From assembly GCA_903813345.2 (NCBI GenBank), contig CAIIXF020000012.1:4255318-4319317 (forward strand): a DNA stretch of 64,000 bases, written 5' to 3'. A program made the translations under genes and the position numbers. Position 1 is the first letter of the stretch; the number at the start of each line of letters is the position of its first letter. This DNA comes from Owenia fusiformis (lineage: Eukaryota > Annelida > Polychaeta > Sabellida > Oweniidae). Below the pieces are notes generated by a model that did not search any database, was not told the origin of the DNA, and saw nothing but the letters and a program-made list of their open reading frames with translations. Below, in pieces: positions 44,925 through 57,216 of the stretch.

Positions 44925-47415
44925 TCACTGGGGAGTATCGTGATGCAACAACACCGTGTTGTTGCATCAAGATGGCCAGACTTCCGGTGATAAATTTTCG
45001 TACGATATATTGTTTCCCCAATTTAAACCCATTTCTAGGACGAATTTCTCAATAACCATACACGTGAAGTTAGCGCACGATCTATATTTAAAGAAACTGT
45101 CATTAGTATACATGTAGCATCATCAAGAAGCAAGAAGTTCACGGTTTTAGTTCCTCACTATTGATGCAACAACACCAAACCGAAGATGCAACAACACTCC
45201 TCTAGATTTGAGCAATGATGCAACAACACCAATTAATAGTATAATTTCAGAAGACCATAAATCTCGAGAGGAACAGATTTTTAAATGCTACTATTGCAAC
45301 ACCGGGCCAGTACCCATTTGCGTTCTTCTCAGGCATTCAAAATACACGCAATTCTTTATATGTATTTTCAAAAAATACTTTTGAATATCATAATGTACTG
45401 GAAGTTGTTTTATAACATAATTCAATCGCCTTTAACATTGCAAGCTATAGTAACCCAATCTATTATCATAAACCCCTGTTCCATAGCTTGATGACCCTGA
45501 TACCAGTTAGTATCATTCAAAATGGTGGACAAACATCTTTCGTTCTCGGTAAACACGACGAGCTATTGGAAATCTTGCACGGCGCACATGTAGAAGTATT
45601 GTTCTCTTTGGATTCGTTCTCCCCGATTGAGTAAAAAGGTAGGTAATAGGATTTAGGTCCCGAAAAGGTAAATTGATAGGGGTACAGTAATCCCAGATTC
45701 CCCCTGGGCCCTCGGGAAATATCATAATGTGTCCCGGAATAAAACCAATATTGAATCCCTCTCAGTAAATAACCTCTATATAATAGCATTGTATAACTGC
45801 AATATCATTAAACCAACACTCATCGGAAGTTATGGCGTTTTGAAAACTCAAAATCGCTAAATTTGGTGCCCCATGTTAAGTCAATGGGAATTTTTTTTTT
45901 GAAGTGTAAAATACGACATATATACGACCGAGTACAGCTTAATTTAATGAAAGCCTTTAAATGAAGGGTACCTCAAAAGCTTCAAAATTTGGACGCAAAA
46001 ATGTCTAGGTCAAAATCTAGGTCAAATTCAAAGTTTTCCTTATTTTTGTGATTCTGACAGTACACTTCAATTATATTCTTCGAAATTGTGTATACATGTA
46101 GCCAAGAGTGTACTTATAGTGTTAGCCTTTTGCCGTCAGAAAGTTTTTTAACCCACTTTTGAGATATGGTGTCCAAAAAGTAGGTCAAAATAAAAAATTC
46201 TCCAAATTTAACGTTTGAGTTATGAATGAAGAATAGAATTTTTCTCAGGAATCAGAATCTGCAAACCAAATTTCGATCCGACTTCCGGTTCGGAAGTTAT
46301 GGCGTTTTGAAATTTCGAGAAAAATCGATCTGATGGTATCCTGATAGAAAGTCAAGAGTAGCGAAGAAAATGTTGAAAAATCCATCCATCCTTCCATCCA
46401 TCCTTCCTACCCTATCCTATCCTTTCCTACTATTCTATCCTATCGTTCCTTCTTATTCTATCCTATCCTTCCTATCCTATCCCTTTTATCCCTATCCGTT
46501 CCTTCCTATCTATCCTTCATATCCTTTCCTTCCTACCTATCTAACCTTCCTATCCTTTCCTTCCATTCCTTCATATCCTTTCCTTCCTATCCTTCCTACC
46601 TTATCCTTCCTTGCTATTCTATCCTATCTTTCTTCTCTATTCTCTCCTATCGTTCCATCCTATTCTGTCCTATCCCTCCTTCCTATTTCATCCATCCATC
46701 CATCCATCCATCTTTTTCATAAAGGATGACTCGGCTTAAAAAAGTCCAGATCTGGAGTCTGAAATTGAACTTGTTCAATTTCCAAAGTCTAGTTATATTA
46801 GTTCTTTGTAAACAATTTCCATACGATACGGTAAATCAAGGGGATTTAATTTAGAAAATGAATAATCTTTATTTTTCAGATACAATATCAATGAGGTTGG
46901 CTCCCGGGAATTCAATACTTAGCCTATGTATTTAGTTTACCTTGTATATCCTTTTAACTTTGATAACATAAAGACAAATACATTAAGGAACCAATCAAAA
47001 TACGTTTCATTCATGAACCACGCACTCGCGCGTTTTATTCATGTCCCGACCAACACCTATAAACAGAACATAAAACAGTTTCTCTTGATATTCAATGATA
47101 CATTATATTGGCGTTTTTGCATCAGCACATTGGTGTTGTTGCATCATCGATAATAAACAGAGTGGTGTTGTTGCATCAATAGTGAGGAATTAAAACCGCG
47201 AATTTCTCGCTTCTTGATGATGCTACATGCATACTAATGAGAGTTTTTTTAAATATAGATCATGGGCTAACTGCACGTGTATGATTATTGAGCAACTCGT
47301 CCTAGAAATGGGTTTAAATTGGGAAAACAAAATATCGTACGAAAATCTATCACCGGAAGTCTGGCCATCTTGATGCAACAACACGGTGTTGTTGCATCAC
47401 GATACCCCCCAGTGA
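44925..47415. mobile_element. 2.5-kb DNA element with ~300-bp TIRs and GATGCAACAACACC subterminal repeats
   Basis: The arms (44925 to about 45235 and about 47105 to 47415) are inverted and roughly 90% identical, starting TCACTGGGGAGTATCG. GATGCAACAACACC or its inverse occurs about nine times, all in the arms; near each tip a head-to-head pair forms a perfect 27-bp palindrome. The middle holds a CCTT-rich minisatellite (46376-46712) and paired GGAAGTTATGGCGTTTTGAA phrases (about 45827, 46290), but no transposase frame. Target duplication is not clear (A/T-rich flanks, perhaps AAA). Confidence 0.82.
46376..46712. repeat. CCTT/CCTAT pyrimidine minisatellite
   Basis: Irregular repeats of CCATCCATCCTTCC and CCTTCCTATCCTAT, almost free of purine doublets on the + strand, inside the long-TIR element. 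The open frame across it (Ser/Pro/Tyr/Leu only) is a by-product. Confidence 0.92.
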
Positions 47416-48015
47416 AAATGTCATTATCGGCGTTAAGGCGACGATCCCTTTCATTTCTCATTGCGATGACAAATTGTTATATTTCACGATCGGAGTATAT
47501 GATAAATCCAAATTAAACAAATAAGCAAATAATTGATATTCACAGAGCACAAATTCTAAAGCGAGTGACATTTAAGAGACGTTATGATAAGTAAGTAGTA
47601 ATAAGTAATTTGTAAAATGTATTGATGTATCTAACTATGCACTTTGGTATATGGAAACGGTAATATGTGGAAACACTCGTGGTTTTAGATTTTCAAGATA
47701 TATGAGGAACGTTTGGTAAATTTTGATACATGAAAGCATGAATAACGGTCATAATTTTCCCCATTGGAGATTGGCTCCCAGGATTCCTTCCAAATCACAT
47801 CTATTTAGAGATTGGACATCAACTACTTTGATTGGTGTACTGGTGTTTGACTCTTAGATGCTTTCTTTTTCTTGCCGTGTTATGTTTTTAATCCTTTCCA
47901 TTTGGCACATGTGCATACATATTCATGGCAAGATACTCAGTCATAACATTATTAGTGTTTATGTTTCTTTATTACAAATTCACATTAAAAGAATAATTTC
48001 TTTAATTCAACTTAC
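47416..48015. other. No gene seen
   Basis: Flank between the long-TIR element and the orphan exon. I searched the minus strand here for a following exon and found none that I can support. Confidence 0.35.
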
Positions 48016-48195
48016 TTGGTTTGGAAGGTCCAGCCCAACTGTGGACAGCAAATTTCCGGAATCGACTTACAATGCTTGTTATTGCAACGGTATCCACGAA
48101 TCTCAGCGGTAGTGCCTATGACGTCACCAAGCTGTATATAGTTATCATTGTTAACGTCACATGTGAATGTTACATTCACAGTACCATGGAAACAA
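48016..48195 (-). CDS. Orphan cysteine-rich exon, unknown family
   Basis: 180-nt minus-strand exon from an AG acceptor (ends aatgaaag) to a gtaagttg donor, open in one frame, entering and leaving in phase 2. It codes CFHGTVNVTFTCDVNNDNYI, then a short acidic/Gly part, YRCNNKHCKSIPEICC and LGWTFQTK: six cysteines, no signal peptide of its own. The frame is open upstream to an ATG at 48266 (start not credible). I do not recognise the family. A paralogous, broken copy lies at 43888-44072. Only 330 bases separate it from the SLC22 start, so any upstream exon would have to fit there or the exon is a stranded duplicate. Confidence 0.5.
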
Positions 48196-48418
48196 CTTTC
48201 ATTATTTTGTTGAAGCAGAAAATTATCATAACAAAATGATTTTTTATAGCCAAACATAAACAACAATTAATATGTGATCCAAGCAGGACTCCCAGCTGCC
48301 AAACTTAGCGGGGGATCGAATAGTGTACATGTACGTCGTGCACAGTTCCATTTCAGAAGAAATGAATAGGATATGGTATTTATATTGCTTTCGTTCTTGA
48401 CCTCAACAGTATTGGGAC

Positions 48419-48424
48419 TATAAA
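48419..48424 (+). promoter_or_regulatory. Possible TATA box of the SLC22 gene
   Basis: TATAAA 108 bases above the SLC22 start codon; a start site near 48450 would give a ~75-base 5' UTR. Confidence 0.4.
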
Positions 48425-48526
48425 TTAAACTGTATTAGCGAGAGGTTTGTAGGCAGAGGATTGTATCTACATCCAGTCCAATAAGAGAGCGCTCTAGTCT
48501 ACAAGGATATCTATAAGGGGAGTATA

Positions 48527-51500
48527 ATGACGTCACAATCGGCAACATATGATGCCCTTTTAACCGACACTATCGGTATTGGGCGTTACCAATATCTCTG
48601 TTCAGCCGGACTTATAATAGCCAATATCATAGAATTTTGGCAGATTTCTTTGACGAACTTTACGGCAGCGTTTATGGACCACTGGTGTCATATACCAGAG
48701 ATCTACTCTGTTCTGAACACCTCCGTCCACACCGAGGATGTTATCAAGAGTGTTACGATTCCATTAGAGAATCGTGGAGGGATTGAAAGTTACAGCAAAT
48801 GTCGCATTTATGCAGTGAACTTTTCAGCTTTTTCAGAGGAGCAGTTACTTAGCGGGATACACAAAATTAACGCAACGACAAGAGCTTGCAGGGATGGGTG
48901 GCATTTCGACACATCGCACTACGTGTCGACCCTTATGAGTCAGGTAAAAGGGGTAATATCCCAGAATTCACTTAGATAGATATTCATATATAAATTCTGG
49001 GATACTTCCTCCTCTTGAATCAGGATTTTTTGATTCTGAAAATAAAGAAACAATCTTGTAAACATCAACAAAAAGCACTAATACAAAACCTAATAGCATT
49101 TAAATCTAAAATATTAAGATTAAACACTGTCAAAATAGCATGTATTTTTGTCTTTCATGATTGACTAAAATGTCCAACAAATAATTTAAGATGTGTACAA
49201 TAGGTGTTTATTTCTTGACATCCCAAAGAAATATTGTAACACTTAACTACAATATTTTAAGTCACCAAAACCATCAAAACATCCCTTCATGGACGTATAT
49301 TATTTATGCTTAAACGAGCTCAATGTCATCAGTAGACTGAGACAATCCTTGTTTCAGCATCCCTTTGACTCCATTTACTATGTGAGAAATCTTTTTCTAG
49401 CCTTGGTATGTTCAAAATATAAACTTTGCACGAGGAGACACATATTTACAACATAAAACACATGAAATAATATAGTCTGCGTCGCCCTTTATGGAAATAT
49501 CTAATAGTCTTGTTTTTTATACTCGGGGTCACACGCTGGATAAAGATAATGATGGCGAGATACAGTTCTGAATGAATGAATGAATAAAATGATAAATAAA
49601 TAAATAATCCGATGCTAAAATACCAAGGAACTCAACAAGCAATAAAAAACAAATTAAAAACACGAAGAATAACAACCATCATGATCAGCCATACTAAATT
49701 CATTTTTTGTTTTCAGTACGACCTTGTTTGTGAAGATGAATATCTGACTACATTTTCGGCTTCGGCACTAGTGGTGGGATCTCTTATTGGGGGCTATATA
49801 TCGGGACAGGTTGCCGACAGGTATATATAAGGTTTCAATAAGGAGCTGTTATAGCACGCGTTTTTAGGAGAACTTGTAATATTTTGAACCCGATGGATTT
49901 TCCATGCTGCTTAATGGTATCCTCAATGATATACCAGGCCAATATACCTCTCAGCTTTCTAATGATATCTTTCAGTTTTCAAATTGAATCTCCCGGCTTC
50001 AAAATGTTTCGAGTGTCCAATCATTAACGAAACTCGTATTAAAAAGTTACATGTTTTTAGGTTTGGAAGGTTAACGACTGCCAGAGTTATGTATTTCATA
50101 CTGTTTGCGTCGGCAACTGGCGCCATCTATGCTCCAACATACGCCATCTATCTAGTGCTGAGGATATTTGTAGGAATTGGCCTAATTGCAGGGTATACCC
50201 CGCATTTCGTGAGTTGTGAGTATAAACTAATTTATCAAGTATTTAATATAATGGCTCCTTTCAAGTAGATTTAGACATTCTGATGCTCAGTCTTATAGAT
50301 AAATAAAAAGGCGTGTATATTATTAGTAAGTGTGTACGAATATTCTTTTGGTTCATTGAGACATACTATAAAATACAGTACTCATAAGAGGGACCACCCC
50401 GTTGCCTATAGAGTATAATAACCATACACGTCTAGGTGGACTCTTGATTTGCAGGAATCAAAACTCAACTTTTGAAAAAACATATTTTACAGGTGTAGAA
50501 ATGTTAACATCGAGGGGGCGGAGTGTGTTGATAATTGTAATGACGGCACAGTTTATCGTGACGTTAGGTCCGTTGCCGTTGACGGCATACTTTGTGAGGA
50601 ATCATATAACTCTGCAGTTTATCGCAGCCGGCATCTTGCTCATTCCAATAGTAATCGTTTTGTAAGTTAATTGAGCCTTTCATACACTCCAGAACCTGAA
50701 GTTTTCATCGTACTGGTATTTAATCCGAGTGGTTAATTTTCCGAATGGTCAAATTTCATCGTTTTCCTAATTTTAATTTTCCTAATGACAAGAAACCCCC
50801 ATTGGATAACATTATAAAGACTATATTTCCGACATTTAATTTTCCGAACCTGGCAAAAATTAGGAAATAGGCAAATTAAATTATTAGGCAAAATTACCAC
50901 TTATCATATCATACTAAAGCCTGTAAGTGTTGGAATCTCAATTACGATAGTTTGAAAATGATCGACTTTGAAGATTTTTAAATCCAAAACATAAGCAGGT
51001 TTTAAAAAGTGATCCAAACTTCCTGTTGCCAATTAACTTATATGGAGGGGAGTGTATCTTTGCTTGCAGCAGATTTTATCATATGAGAGACCAAACGAAT
51101 TTGCGCATAGGAAATTACAAATCATCTTTATATAAAACCGATTGTCAATGCCATTAAATAACAATAAACATATAACAAATAAACATACCAGTCTTGCTCT
51201 AGATTCACCCCCGAGAGTGCACGGTGGCATTTATCCGTCGGACAAGTGGACGCTGCCACAGGCATCATTAAAACTATGACGACGACAAACGGAAGAGCAA
51301 CGCCAGATAACTATGAAGAAATCATCAAGGCTATAGCTGAGGTAAGAGAATTTTGGGTCGCATACGAAGATAGCCGATTATCTTACCATAACCCTTCAAG
51401 AAATTTGATTGGTTCCTTGAAGCACATTCGGCAATCTTCGTGATACCTTCGGTTGTGGTGGATCGGTACTCTCTCATAATTCAAAACAGTGCGTTTGTCA

Positions 51501-54500
51501 GTTTTTAAATCTACAATTCGAACAATCAACCTTACAACCGTACAAATAGTTTACAGTTAATTAAATTGGATAAACAAAAAGTTGATGCCATTTTCAAAAT
51601 TATGAAGTATAGTGTTGAATTGCCATTTGATTGCCAACTTTCGGTGAATGTTAGGGACATAATGAAATAAACCGATCTTCTGTCTTTGAATTTACAGAAC
51701 GAGCGTTCCTTAGACGGCGGACATAAGGGAACCATAATAGACCTTTGTAGAACGCCTAGGTTGAGACGTCACACATTCATAATTTTTGCGATATGGTAAA
51801 TAGTAATTTCAGTATCATAATCTATGAGACTTAAAGATCTAATAGCAAAGGTTTTGCAAAAATAAATCAATGCAGTGTAAAACAAATGTATGTATAATGA
51901 AGAAATAAATATTTAATGAAAAAAATAGATATGTGTTTGTAATATTGGTATTAACTTAAGATTAAAAAGTGTCACTATCTCTTTCATTTTTCAACAAATA
52001 TAGGCTCACGTGACATATGACGCGGGGCAGTCAATTTTGATCTATCGTAGACCATATCAGTATCAAACTGCCGATATTTCAACCTCGTCTTGCGAGGCCA
52101 TTTTTATTTGAAACATCTTGAATTTGGTGTCAAAATAAAGCTGGTCACGCCCACTTTCAGAGTATCAATGAATCATTTACTACGACTACTATATTCATTT
52201 AGGAGGCGTGTAAAGTTAACCAATCAGAAAGACAATTGCTCCATATATGACAGTTCATTAACATATTCAGTGTTTACTATTGTTTTTCGCGTCATGACAA
52301 CACGAGTAGTAACCAATCAAAATGCCGTATTTTATCACGTGAGTTCAGAGTGACATGCACGACATGTAAGTTTAGTCTGAGCTGATCGCGATGTTGAACA
52401 ATTTCTTCTCGGAATTTGTCCAGAGAAATCAGCGATTCTAAATTAAGGTAGGATCTTCCATTTCTTCCTGTACAAGTTTTAACTTATCTCTATCGAATCC
52501 TAAAGTTTTGGATGAAGATATGAAGCATACGTTTAAAAACGAAGCGATTAATTTGACGATCTGATTTTGCAATTTGCAATGGCCAATTTACTGCAAGTCT
52601 GCGTGTATTTGACAAGAGATAGCGCCAAGTCTTGTATCCGAATGCTTGTTAAGCCACTCAAAAACAAGATCCATATTTTCTAAATTTGATAACTTTGCAG
52701 AGAGCCCGTTTTCATAACCTGTTTTCCGCGTCTAAATTCAAACTGAGTAGGATTATAGGATCGCTGGGATTCTCAGTCAATGGCAACGGGTCTTCATTCC
52801 AGAACGCACATTTTTTTAGTTGATTCTCCGTCATAGTACTTGTCTAAAGTCCATATCTGCTCTTTTACTGGCATACTTGGACATATTTCCCCTCCTTAAA
52901 TTGTCCTCCTTAAATAACACCCTCTCGCCGATATATAGCCATTTCCCAGAACCCGGGAGTCAGAATCGCTGATGTTTGCCATATTGAACATGTTGAAATA
53001 TGTACTGTAATATCTGTAATACTAGGCATTGCCTGCTACGCGTAAGGGTCACGTGACTAGCGCGATACAGGAAAAATGGGGAATTTCGAAACAACAATTT
53101 TTGGGCACTTTTATTGCAAATTTCAATTTAAGTGTTTGTGGTATAAAATATAATCCACAGACATAAATGAACATCCAAACTACATATTTTATTACGTTTT
53201 GGAGCCTTTTTTGCTTTTAAAATGACATCTTTAAGTGACAACATGTCAATATTCAGATATTGCTAGAAGAATCCCGAAATAGAAAGTGCAAATGCCTCAT
53301 CTCTTCACTTGACATAAGACAAAAAACTTGAAATAGTAAATGTATAGAATCAGACAGAATAAAAATAACACGACCATTCTACTTGAGAATGTTTTTCAGG
53401 TTTGCCGATATCTTTGGAAACTATGCGATGCGCTTCAACATTGGAACCCTAGTACCTGGAAACATCTACTTGAATATGTATTTGGTATTTGGATTGGGTT
53501 CGGCCCTACAACTTCCAATACACTACCTGGCACACTACAAGATAGGGCGTGTAAAGACATTCACCATTGCATTAGTTTTATCTGGAGTTCTAAGTTTAAG
53601 CATGATAGGGCTCGTGACGATTCAAGGTACGTTCTCGATCTCAAGGTCAAGGCCGAATCGGTCCGTCTTTCAAAGTGAGTCTGTTCCTTACCCGAAATCC
53701 TAAAATAGATTCACTCGAAAGATGCTTTTCTTACCATATGCGACCAATAGATGTCAGTCCTGTTATTTCATTGAAATTAAGTATTATGACACTCTTCATA
53801 AGAATAATGAAATCACGTCATTTATTTATGCTTACTTTTTTCAATAGGTTTTATTTCATCATAAAGATGGCAGCAGTAAAACAGATTGGTGGGCCTGCCA
53901 TCTCAATTCAAAATTATTTTTATCGCTCTTAAGTCTATAATTATGTTGTTTTTGTAGGATTGCCTATTCTTGCTGCTATAGCATCATTGATCGGAACTGC
54001 ATTTATAGAGACAATTCATCGAATAATCTACATCTACAGCGGTGAAATCTTTCCCACTCCAGCAAGAGGAGCAGGGGTTGGGTGTGGTTCAAGTATAGGG
54101 AGGATTGGGTCACTTGTGGCACCACAGATCCCGCTGCTCGTATGTAACGTTTATACATTTTTTTGGGTTTTAACTAAACGTTGGAGAAATATGAGAGTGG
54201 CTAAACTAGGAGAACTTCAATAAGTATAAGAAAAAGTTTAGAATATTTATGAATAAAAATGTCAAACTTGTACGGTACCAGTCTGCAATCAATCTGTCAG
54301 TAGTAAGCTAGTAAAATTCGCACAAACCTAGTATTGATTCTGCACGAATTGAGCTGTACTGGCAGTGCACAATTACCATGAATTTAGCACTAATTCTGCA
54401 CTGGCAGTAGTGATGATATTGTGATCAAAAAATAATTGACATATTGGAAAATCTCATGAAAGACATATAAATATAAATATTATTTAACATGAATTCAAAT

Positions 54501-56384
54501 GGAGAAACAAGATATCATTTTGTCAAAACGAGAGACCTTTGCCTAATCATCGAGTAATTATTAATAAGATATAAGTACAGGCGTTAATTTTTTTCTTTTA
54601 TAGGGCAATATCTGGTACGGTCTTCCATATGTAGCGATGGGAGTCATTCCTATTATAGTCGGAATCATGTGCTTTTGGTTACCAGAAACAATGAATAAGA
54701 GGATGCCAGATACTTTTGTAGAAGGCGAGTTATTTGGATTGTGAGTATTTTCATCTATGAAAATTTTATCGTCTTAAAGTAGATCATTATATCATTATTA
54801 CCATCCAATAGGTAGATTTAATTTGACGTTTCGTCTGTTTTAATAAAAATACAACGGAGACATCTATCGAGTGTATCTGATAAAATTAGTAAACTCAGAA
54901 TACTTTGGGCAAGTCAGAATACTTGGGCAAGAGTCGGAATACTTGGATGTCTAGAACAGATGGGCTTTCAAAGGCGTCGTTTGAAGTTGAGATAGGGATA
55001 ATACAAGGGTTGTTCAAAAAGTTTTGCACAAATATATCTAATTATGAAAATAATTATGAACCAATCTTGTTCATAGTTGGTAGGTATGTGCCCCCATCTT
55101 ATTCCCTTATACTGCTAAGGTTTCACGTATATGCGTCTTCTACTTAAAATCCTATGGTTGCTATAGTAACCAAGGCGATGACGCAATGGTTCATATCATT
55201 TTGTAAAAAGAAAACTAGTATTACTAATCATGCTTAATTTACTTACATAAACTGTCAACTTAGATTTAAACAATGTCTAGTTTTGTTCTCATGGCAAAAG
55301 TGAATTTTATATCAATATTTCCCATCTTCTTTTCTTTAATCATGCCAAATAATGACTGTAAATATACTCTTCAAACATCTTAAAAAATCACCTGATTTTA
55401 TGACGTTATCAAAGTTCTCATGGATTCATGAAATATTGGAGAGTATGGCTCGAAATAATAAAGTTGAAGCAGAAAACATTGATATAATACATGATAAAGA
55501 ATGGGGAAACACTATTACACAGTCAAGTTATATACATTCATGCATTAATACATGTATATATTGCATATAATGACTTCAATCACAGGCATTGCGAAGTATT
55601 CCAAGATTGAATTAGAAGGGAAGGTAAAATGTATTGAGGGTAGCTTAGTTATGAAAAGGCTCAAAATCCTATAGGTGGGGTGGTTCAGACATTTACTTAT
55701 GGACTAAGCATAATGCTACAAATATAATGCATTACTAAAAAGGAAGACTACATATAAATAAGTACTTTATATTTAGATTAAATATAAATTAGTTATAACA
55801 TAACCTGACTAACAGCTGAGAGAACAAAGATTGACCGAACCATTTCAGCCTATCAAAGCATTCACAAAATCAATTCAATTTAATGACGTCATATGGACCA
55901 TGGGCCAATTGGTTCAAAGTCAATGTATCTCAGGAAGTATATATTGTTTATGGTACTGAAATTTCATATACGCTTGTACAATTGTAGGAAAGGTTATACG
56001 ATATCTGTGACAAATTTCATGTAAAAATAATAAAATCTCTTCAGAGAAGCTTTCGTGCAAAACTTTCGAACGACCCTTGTATGTCCAAACAATCTACACA
56101 TTGTAATATGTTTTATGTCTTCAGATAAATTTTACCGTTTACCATTACCTTATGCGTACACATGCACATGATGTATTTCCAGATTAAGAATAGCCAAACA
56201 AGTCTCATTTGTCCGCAATGAAACAACAAATGATAACAGTAACGGTAATCAAGACGAAGAGTGTGATGGTAAAAGGGGCCATACAGATTGTGCAACAGCA
56301 AGCGTATTTTCAATCGATCCCTATTATACTGATATTAATAGGGGCGGAAAATGTGATGCAACAGCTAGCGTAGTTTTCAAATGA
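48527..56384 (+). CDS. SLC22-family organic cation/anion transporter (10 exons, complete)
   Basis: Exons: 48527-48943, 49717-49820, 50061-50215, 50493-50661, 51203-51341, 51698-51795, 53400-53626, 53958-54139, 54604-54740 and 56183-56384; all phases join, giving 609 residues. Exons 2-4 are 104, 155 and 169 nt, the usual SLC22 sizes. It is a twelve-helix major-facilitator carrier of the plasma membrane moving organic ions. Seen: helix 1 (GLIIANIIEFW), a large extracellular loop with DHWC, several cysteines and sequons NTS, NFS and NAT, then YDLVCED, DRFGRL across a junction, PHFVSCVEM, TPESARWHLSVGQVDAA, and YIYSGEIFPTPARGAGVG with SSIGRIGSLVAP before helices 11-12. The tail from exon 10 is hydrophilic and ends in a short tandem duplication. 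The exon 9 donor overlaps an in-frame TGA (TTG TGA), so retention would end the protein after ELFGL. The substrate cannot be told. Confidence 0.92.
55004..56079. mobile_element. Mariner-like non-autonomous element in SLC22 intron 9
   Basis: Ends CAAGGGTTGTTCAAAAAG and, inverted, CAAGGGTCGTTCGAAAG, both followed by TTTTGCAC/TTTTGCACG and flanked by TA at 55002-55003 and 56080-56081. Weaker inverted similarity continues inward (GACGCAATGGTTCA near 55180, TGAACCATTTC-type phrase near 55850). No transposase frame remains. Confidence 0.75.
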
Positions 56385-56843
56385 TCCCTACCACACTGAC
56401 GGGACGTAGCGTCCTCAGATGACATAAGGGATAGTCAGTTAGAGTATTTTCCGATGCTTCATAGGGATGTACTACTCTTTTTGTAGGACGATTTTGACAC
56501 ATCTTTTATAATATGAACTGTAGTTTATTTAAAAGAATATACAGTTGTAACGAAGAAGAGTGCATTCTTTTTCTTTTTTTAAAGAATGAACACTTGGCAA
56601 GCTATCAAAAACCAGTGTGGCACAAATGCTATTGACTGTCACATGCCGTGCACTCATTCAATACGAAATCAAATTTTAAACTGTACCTAGCCTGTTACAT
56701 ACTGTGCACAGAAGCCTGTTACATACTGTGCACAGAAGCTGAACTAATTACATCCACTCACTTCTCAACAGTCAATACAAAAGAAATGACATTTTCCTTA
56801 CATTGGGTCATGAGCCATTTACCTTTCATAAGAGTCATTAAGT

Positions 56844-56849
56844 AATAAA
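56844..56849 (+). terminator. Candidate polyadenylation signal of the SLC22 gene
   Basis: AATAAA about 460 bases after the stop at 56384, the first in this orientation that I noticed. Confidence 0.35.
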
Positions 56850-57119
56850 TCATTCATACTGGGTCTTAGGAGTCTTAGACTCGGTCCAAGGCCCACGCCG
56901 GCTATTATTCCTCCTAAAAGAACTCATAGTTCAGTACTCATAGTACTCATAGTTTATCCATAATGAAACCCTCAACTCTTCTACACACTGTTGTGTCATT
57001 GCCTAAGATTGATTGTGCTCAAAAAATGTTCCGTTCGGTTCCGTTCGGTACTTATCGGGGTCTTCCGAGATATGTTAGCCATCCCCTAGTGCATTTGAAA
57101 AGATCATTGATTTCATCCG

Positions 57120-57216
57120 ATATTTGTTGATTTTTGAAATCGACAAACATAAACAGGTGTTAATAAGTGATTCAAATGGGAACTTCAGGTTGTCAAATTT
57201 ATGGAGGGGAGTGTAT
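57120..57216 (+). repeat. Dispersed repeat ending in ATGGAGGGGAGTGTAT
   Basis: The same phrase group (AAACA-x-AGGT, ACTTCMGGTT/CCGGT, then TATGGAGGGGAGTGTAT) occurs at about 51000-51055, 57120-57216 and 58755-58850, and inverted at about 60853-60965. All copies are in introns or flanks of the SLC22 and GGT genes. Confidence 0.65.

Noticed and set aside
46370-46729. 119-codon Ser/Pro/Tyr/Leu-rich frame as a gene
   Set aside because: It is a translation of the CCTT/CCTAT minisatellite.
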